Part shown: positions 18,126 through 23,396 of the stretch, piece after piece
How the letters are laid out: each line of letters begins with the position of its first letter
Numbering within the stretch: the first letter of the stretch is position 1
Assembly: GCF_000330505.1 (NCBI RefSeq)
Contig: NW_004191717.1
Location: 8,638-32,033, forward strand
Source: Entamoeba invadens IP1
Lineage: Eukaryota; Evosea; Mastigamoebida; Endamoebidae
Direction: 5' to 3'
DNA: 23,396 bases
The notes under the pieces: generated by a model
The model's input: only the letters and a program-made list of their open reading frames with translations
Database searches by the model: none
What the model was told of the DNA's origin: nothing
Translations under genes and position numbers: made by a program

Positions 18126-18160
18126 ATTATTCTATTTGTAATCAAGAAAAATAGAATAAT
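18126..18160. repeat. 12-bp perfect inverted repeat, 11-base loop
   Basis: ATTATTCTATTT (18126-18137) is the exact reverse complement of AAATAGAATAAT (18149-18160). It lies about 35 bases upstream of the candidate first exon on the - strand. In DNA this rich in A and T a 12-bp palindrome can arise by chance, so its function is doubtful. Confidence 0.7.
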
Positions 18161-18293
18161 AATTGTTTTTTAAAATAATACTATCAATAGTTACTTAATA
18201 ATATTTTTATTATACTTTTGCAAAAATTCAAGAAAAACAAAAAATTATAAAAATTGTCCAATAATTTTTTTGTGTTAATATTTATTGTTTTTA

Positions 18294-18332
18294 TATTGAG
18301 TTGATGGAAAAAAGTCCATCAAAGCCTCAATA
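18294..18332. repeat. Bulged hairpin, 15 bp in two stems
   Basis: TTGATGGA (18301-18308) pairs with TCCATCAA (18315-18322) across a six-base loop. The outer TATTGAG (18294-18300) pairs with CTCAATA (18326-18332), with three unpaired bases (AGC) on one side. It is richer in G and C than its surroundings, so it is less easily dismissed than other palindromes here. It could be a structured RNA or a regulatory palindrome between divergent genes. Confidence 0.75.
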
Positions 18333-18789
18333 AAACAAAGTATTTTTTATTATAAAAAATTATTTACTTTTGATTTCTTTTTTAATTTCTATTAAAAATC
18401 ATATAACTCCTCTTTTAATTGGATGTCAAATAAATATAAATATATGTGTTTATGTTTATATTATTTATTAAATTGATATTAAATTCAAGTAAACTTTTCT
18501 AAGTTGTCAAACAATTCTGACTAAAATGTAAAAATTCAAAAAAATGTTATTATTTTTTTGTTTTTATAATTAACAATTTTTGTTTTGTAAAATTTATTTA
18601 TCAATTTTTAATGGGATTTTTAAGGTTTTTAATAAAGATTAATTAAACTTTTTATAATTCTACATCACTTAAAAATTTCATTTAAAAAATTTTAAGCACA
18701 TTCAAAAAAATAGAACATTTGAAAACGATTGATGAATATCTCTAAAAATATACACATCTTATAATAATCAATTTATATATTAAACAATT

Positions 18790-18819
18790 TATTATTGTTT
18801 AAATCTTTAAAATATCAAA
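18790..18819 (+). promoter_or_regulatory. Possible core promoter of the LRR-like/armadillo gene
   Basis: Directly before the ATG at 18820 stands AAAATATCA, close to the Entamoeba initiator AAAAATTCA. GTTTAAAT about 10 bases upstream recalls the TATA-like GTATTTAAA element. The position fits very short Entamoeba leaders. The match is weak evidence in A/T-rich DNA. Confidence 0.25.
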
Positions 18820-21800
18820 ATGAAAAAGCTTGAGTTGGTCTTTTTAATGAATGTTTCGTTATATTTCAAAAGCCAAGAAACCATTTTGTGTTTTATCCAA
18901 GTTAACAAAAAATGCCTTTTATCTGTCACGTCCCTCCACGTCAATCCATCGTTTTTTGATCAAAAATCACTTGAATGGTTTTTGAGGAAGTTTACTGTAG
19001 ACACAGTCGACTTGAATTATCTTCCAATCGATGTAATTTATGATAACATCAAGTTGATTCGGAACTTGAATTTAACATCAACACTAATTCAAAAAAAGTT
19101 GTTACCACAAATTGAGAGCATCAAAATCGACACCAAAGTAGACTCCAACTATGTCCACATTCTCTGCAATTCTTTTGAAAAAATTCTCTCGTTAACGTGT
19201 TCATTGGATTTTTTCAAGGCGTTCGCATCAACTTTTGTTAATGAAAAAATTAACAACAGATTTTTTCCAAAAGTTATTCATTTGATAAACTCAAGACAAC
19301 CAAACACCACTAATTTGTCGTTTTTGGAAAAGATTGTTACAACCTTTAATTGTAAATGTGTTGTGCACACAGACAGACAACCACTTTTAGCAACAAGTCT
19401 GATAAATAACATTTTCTGGCGCGTCAATACAATTTCTTTTGGACATATCACCACCAACACTTTATTATCAAACTTTGAAACGACAGTATTTTTTAATGAA
19501 AACGTTTCAAATGAAGATTTGAACAAACTTACAATGTTCGTATATGACTTCTATGTCACAAAACTGACATTAACAAGCATAACAGAGCAAGTAATCGAAA
19601 TTAGCGAATTACCACCACTTGAAATTTTCGACACCTTGACACTTAATAACATTTCAATTTCAAATAACAACAAATTAAGTGCAAAACGAGTTTGTTTAAA
19701 TAAATCGAAATTTATTTGTGATAATTCAATTGAAAGTGTCGAAAGTGTTTCGATCAAGAATTCACAATGCTTTTTGAATGATAAAACTCGTTGTCATGAC
19801 AATGTTAATAACACAGAAATATCATTCCCTTTTGTAAACATTAATAAACTTTCTGTAAATAATATCGAGAGTTTCAAATTGCCTTATCTTAACAATCTCA
19901 AAAAGTTGCACATCAAGACGTGTTCAAGATCAAAATTTGTTCTACCCGAAAAGTGCTTTTCTGGTGTTACAATCAAAAATTCCGAACACAATACTTTTGT
20001 GTTAAACAACGAAAGTGGTCGAGTGATTTATTTGAAAAATGTTGTTAATAGTGAAGTTTATATTATAAACAAAACAATACAACCTTCATCAGTTATGTTG
20101 ACTAAATGCAAAAATATTCAATTGATTTGCGAACACATGAAAACTGTCGTTTTTAAAAAATGTGAAACCATCTTGTTTGCACACAAAAAGAATAAAAATG
20201 AAAGTGTTACTCAACAAATTAATACAACTCGTTCAATTTACACCAAAATAGAAAATTTAGTCATTTGCAAAACAGGACAACAAATAAGCCTGAGTAACAT
20301 CGGAGTGACTAAAAATTTATATTTAGTTGACATGGAAAATTGTGAATATAAAGAAAATTTTCTGGATTGTGAAAAAGTTATATTATTCAACAATAAAAAG
20401 TGTAACATTGAAATTGGAGAAAATCACATTAAAAATATTATTGTAACATGTTGTGAAAATGTCAATATATGTGGCGCATTTCCAGTTATTGAAAGTATTC
20501 AAAATATTAATAATATAAATTGTGAAATTATTCCACACATCAAAGATCAACATTTGTTGTCAAACGTAAAAGATGAAGATGAAGATATCGATATTTCAAA
20601 GGAACAAAGTATGATGAAAGATGAACTGTTTAACATTGGTTTGGTATTAAGAAATGCTGTATATCAAAGTTTAATTGCCAACTTTGAAAATGTAAAACAA
20701 TTAAAATTAATAAATTTCAACGGCTGTTTTATTACACCAATCAATTTACATTTGGAAAAACTCGAGATCGAAAATTGTTCTTTTAATCAAATAAAATACG
20801 TTGCAACAAATAATTTATTGGTCAAAAATTGTCACAAAGTGAAGTTGTGTGCACTTGAGAAAATTATTGAAAACATCGAAATTACCAATTCGGACATTTC
20901 ACTCAAAATTGATTTTAAAAATGATAACTATATCAAAGCTTCTCATATTTTTGTTAATAATTTGAAAATGAAAAATTCAACGTGTTTTTGTCAAAATTTT
21001 AAAGTCGAAAACGTGTTTTTGGATTTCACAAATTATAAAGAAAACGACGAAAAGTGTTTTTGTCTCCCAGCAAACAATTTTCAAGTTGTTAATTTAATGA
21101 ATAATAAATTCACAATTAATAGAATAAATGATATCAATGAGATAAAATTTATTTGTTGTGAAAATAACGAAATAACATTTTCAATGCTCTCAAAAATGTC
21201 AATCAAAACTGAGAAATGCAACAACATCAAAATTTTTGTTCCACAGTTTATGAAACTTGAATTAGAAGATGTGTTATCTATAAAAGTCATTCTACTTAAT
21301 GTTCCACCAGTTGAAAAACAAATTGCTTATTATTCAAAAGAACGCAGACAATGCGAGGATAAAGTAAAATATGCAATCAAAAACATTTCATTGATAAAAA
21401 AGATTATTAAAAAACCACATTTATACGACGATTTGGAAATAAAATTTTATATTTCTTTAATCAATGAATTCACGCACGATTATCTTCAAAAAGTGTATGG
21501 CGTTGGATTTTTTAAAAATATGACATATTTTGTTGCAAAAGAAAATACATTTTTAGATGAATTAATATCTATTTTTGTTAACATGATAAATCAGTTGCAT
21601 GTTGATGTTACCAAACAAATTCAGAAAGGAATCATTGATCTTTTGATTGCAATTTTACATGAAACCAAAAATGACGAACTGATGTTTTGTGCTCTTAACA
21701 ACATTTTGATTAATCCATCGTTTACTAAAAATACCATCTCAGATATTTTACTTAATAAAATCGTTGTTAGTATGTCAAATAAATTTTCTATCGACACGTT

Positions 21801-22452
21801 TAAAACATCTTATTTTGTCTCTTTGTTGCGAAAAATGTTTGAATTATATCCAAAAACACGCGACGACTTTACTTTTATTATTCCACAATTAAGTGTATTA
21901 TTTAAGTATAATTATTATTATGAAGAAATAAATGCAAATATTATATATTTTCTGGAATTATTTTCAGAATTCGAAGATAAGTATTCTTTACAAATGCTTC
22001 AAAATGATATATCAAAACTATTGGTTCAATATTTAAAGCATGGTGATAGACGTGTTGTTGATATGATTTATTTAATATTCTCCAATTGTGCTGCAGGAAA
22101 TTTAGCGTGTTGCAAAAAAGTCGTTGAGCTTGGAGTCGTCGATTTTATTCTCGAAAACTATTATAATTACCATTATAGTTCGAACAGAGAGATAATATAT
22201 GTTATATTAAACGTTTGTAATCATATTGGAAATTCACTGGAAATGGTCGAAATAATTGGAAAAGAAAAGGCAAAAACGATTGTGACATTTTTATATGAAA
22301 AGATACAATGTAATGGCCAACTTCAGTTGCCTTCTAAATACATTCAAAACGTTACAAAAAAATTAAATGTGGTATTTCAAGATGACGAAAAAATGATTGA
22401 TTTTATTAATAAAACAACACAAGAGTTTTTTAAGTACAATCAAACGTCATAG
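18820..22452 (+). CDS. LRR-like protein fused to C-terminal armadillo/importin-alpha-like domain, 1210 aa
   Basis: The frame is intact from ATG to stop. Residues 4-44 (LELVFLMNVSLY, VNKKC, LHVNP) match the family start of the gene at 1067-3670. To about 825 there are irregular LRR-like repeats with an LxIxNC pattern. An acidic DEDEDID stretch near 586-592 interrupts them. From about 835 the character changes to amphipathic helices. Between about 1020 and 1160 the sequence reads like armadillo repeats of importin-alpha: IPQLSVLFKYN, ISKLLVQYLKHGDRRVVDMI, SNCAAGN, VVELGVVDFILENY, EIIYVILNVCNHIGN. The repeat Asn residues are kept but the Trp residues that bind nuclear-localisation signals appear replaced by Leu and Tyr, so classical cargo binding is unlikely. 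It is probably a protein-interaction scaffold. No signal peptide or membrane segment is seen. Confidence 0.82.
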   Translation: MKKLELVFLMNVSLYFKSQETILCFIQVNKKCLLSVTSLHVNPSFFDQKSLEWFLRKFTVDTVDLNYLPIDVIYDNIKLIRNLNLTSTLIQKKLLPQIESIKIDTKVDSNYVHILCNSFEKILSLTCSLDFFKAFASTFVNEKINNRFFPKVIHLINSRQPNTTNLSFLEKIVTTFNCKCVVHTDRQPLLATSLINNIFWRVNTISFGHITTNTLLSNFETTVFFNENVSNEDLNKLTMFVYDFYVTKLTLTSITEQVIEISELPPLEIFDTLTLNNISISNNNKLSAKRVCLNKSKFICDNSIESVESVSIKNSQCFLNDKTRCHDNVNNTEISFPFVNINKLSVNNIESFKLPYLNNLKKLHIKTCSRSKFVLPEKCFSGVTIKNSEHNTFVLNNESGRVIYLKNVVNSEVYIINKTIQPSSVMLTKCKNIQLICEHMKTVVFKKCETILFAHKKNKNESVTQQINTTRSIYTKIENLVICKTGQQISLSNIGVTKNLYLVDMENCEYKENFLDCEKVILFNNKKCNIEIGENHIKNIIVTCCENVNICGAFPVIESIQNINNINCEIIPHIKDQHLLSNVKDEDEDIDISKEQSMMKDELFNIGLVLRNAVYQSLIANFENVKQLKLINFNGCFITPINLHLEKLEIENCSFNQIKYVATNNLLVKNCHKVKLCALEKIIENIEITNSDISLKIDFKNDNYIKASHIFVNNLKMKNSTCFCQNFKVENVFLDFTNYKENDEKCFCLPANNFQVVNLMNNKFTINRINDINEIKFICCENNEITFSMLSKMSIKTEKCNNIKIFVPQFMKLELEDVLSIKVILLNVPPVEKQIAYYSKERRQCEDKVKYAIKNISLIKKIIKKPHLYDDLEIKFYISLINEFTHDYLQKVYGVGFFKNMTYFVAKENTFLDELISIFVNMINQLHVDVTKQIQKGIIDLLIAILHETKNDELMFCALNNILINPSFTKNTISDILLNKIVVSMSNKFSIDTFKTSYFVSLLRKMFELYPKTRDDFTFIIPQLSVLFKYNYYYEEINANIIYFLELFSEFEDKYSLQMLQNDISKLLVQYLKHGDRRVVDMIYLIFSNCAAGNLACCKKVVELGVVDFILENYYNYHYSSNREIIYVILNVCNHIGNSLEMVEIIGKEKAKTIVTFLYEKIQCNGQLQLPSKYIQNVTKKLNVVFQDDEKMIDFINKTTQEFFKYNQTS

Positions 22453-22795
22453 AAGTATTTAGTAACACAATATTGGTGACATTTTCAAATTGATTAAATT
22501 ACTTTTTGATGTTATTTTACAATTATTAATAAATAAAACCGTTTTTATGTATAAATAAATTTACATTAAATGTTTGTTAATAAATATTCAATTGTTATTC
22601 GTGTAATTAAATTGATGTTTGAAGTTTAATTTCTTGTTGTTTTATTTGATTAATTTCAAGAATAGTGCATGTGTAAATAAATACCTTTTTAAGGATAATA
22701 TTAAACAAACAAAGATATTAAATGTATGAATATTATTTAAAAAATCTACTATTAAAATGAAAACTAAAAATAGGAAGTAAATTATTATTATACTA
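22453..22795. other. Convergent intergenic region
   Basis: The region lies between the 3' ends of the + strand LRR-like/armadillo gene and the - strand partial gene. It is A/T-rich with stops in all frames. It must hold both polyadenylation regions, but I cannot assign sites. Confidence 0.6.
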
Positions 22796-23396
22796 TCATT
22801 TTTCCACCCATTCATATTTTTCTTGACTTTTTGTCAGAATATCGCTATCGAAGTCTTCTTCAATTAAAAAATCATTTTCATTTGTACAACATTGAAACAT
22901 ATTCTTTTCAACAAAACAATTTAATTGTTTATCGGCAATAGATTTGGGTTTCTTGTGGATTTGAATAATTTGCTTTTCCGCCATTTTTGCTATTTCCATG
23001 AAATAAATTTTAGCGTGTTTTATTGGTTCTTTCCGTTCAAACGCACCAGTGTCTTGGTCATATACATTATAAAAAGTGTTAATGTATTTTATTGTGGTTT
23101 CAAAATTAAATGGAATTGAATAGATCTTTTTGATTGGAAAAATAGTACCATAATAATTATAATAAATCTCTCCTTTGTCTTTTTGTAAATCTACTGTGAC
23201 ACCATAACAAAAGATTTTCTTTAACGATGGTATTGCCATTTCTATGTCAGAGTTGTTGAACCACACAGATTTGATTTTCAAATTTGTGTGTAAAATACGT
23301 TTTCCTTTTTCATTTGTGCTTTTTCGAAAGTAAAGATTAAGTTTATAATCATTCTGATTTCCAGGTTTGTTGTTGTAATTTTTGGTGAATTTTAGG
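22796..23396 (-). CDS. Unrecognised protein, 3' part only (5' end outside the window)
   Basis: The frame is open from the right edge of the window (23396) to a stop at 22796, about 199 codons, with no start codon needed inside the window. A computed start at 23281 would be a TTG; reading back in frame from there, codons such as YKLNLYFRKSTNEKGKR continue without a stop, so the gene extends beyond the window. The visible part has alternating hydrophobic and charged residues, a Tyr-rich stretch (GEIYYNYYGTIFPIKKIY), and an acidic tail (LIEEDFDSDIL...EKYEWVEK). No signal peptide, membrane segment or known motif is recognised. It converges on the LRR-like/armadillo gene. Function unknown. Confidence 0.7.
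   Translation of the reverse strand, partial: LKFTKNYNNKPGNQNDYKLNLYFRKSTNEKGKRILHTNLKIKSVWFNNSDIEMAIPSLKKIFCYGVTVDLQKDKGEIYYNYYGTIFPIKKIYSIPFNFETTIKYINTFYNVYDQDTGAFERKEPIKHAKIYFMEIAKMAEKQIIQIHKKPKSIADKQLNCFVEKNMFQCCTNENDFLIEEDFDSDILTKSQEKYEWVEK

Larger units (their letters stand above)
18093..18819. other. Divergent intergenic region
   Basis: About 730 A/T-rich bases separate the leftward candidate exon at 18092 from the rightward gene at 18820, so it should hold two promoters. I see no coding frame. Two inverted repeats are present (18126-18160 and 18294-18332, listed separately). Confidence 0.6.

Overview
The window looks like nuclear DNA of an Entamoeba. It is strongly A+T-rich, with compact, mostly intron-poor genes. 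It carries a cysteine-rich transmembrane receptor kinase of the Entamoeba TMK type, a large DOCK-family exchange factor, and two members of a leucine-rich-repeat-like family whose N-terminal signature (LExVFLMNVxLY, then VNKKC, then LHxNP) I associate with Entamoeba. Candidate introns begin with GTTTGT, the usual Entamoeba 5' splice site. A species such as E. invadens would fit the base composition, but this is inferred from gene content and style; I could not search a database.

Layout. 1-1066 is A/T-rich intergenic DNA. 1067-3670 (-) is an intact LRR-like gene. 3671-4138 is intergenic and holds a long near-perfect hairpin. 4139-9299 (-) is a TMK-type receptor kinase locus: signal peptide, tandem CxxC-rich repeats, one membrane segment, a beta-rich juxtamembrane domain and a TKL-type kinase domain. 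Its reading frame is broken three times. 9487-17279 (-) is a zizimin/DOCK-C-like protein with N-terminal DOCK region, DHR-1, helical scaffold and DHR-2, whose frame is broken once near 12915. Just upstream lie two coding-like segments (17464-17754 and 17910-18092, -). Both are flanked by GTTTGT 5' splice sites in phase 0 and probably supply the missing ATG and N-terminus of the DOCK gene. 18093-18819 is a divergent intergenic region with two hairpins. 18820-22452 (+) is a second LRR-like gene whose C-terminal third is an armadillo/importin-alpha-like domain. 22796-23396 (-) is the 3' part of an unrecognised gene that runs off the right edge.

Functional reading. The kinase would sense extracellular ligands or cargo and signal through a cytosolic Ser/Thr-type kinase. 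The DOCK protein would activate a Rho-family GTPase and so act on actin. Both fit the motile, phagocytic life of an amoeba, but their adjacency is not evidence of a shared pathway. The most notable points are the LRR-like/armadillo fusion, the hidden 5' exons of the DOCK gene, and four single-base frame breaks confined to two neighbouring genes. Those breaks could be consensus errors, decay of the locus, or recoding; the sequence alone cannot decide.
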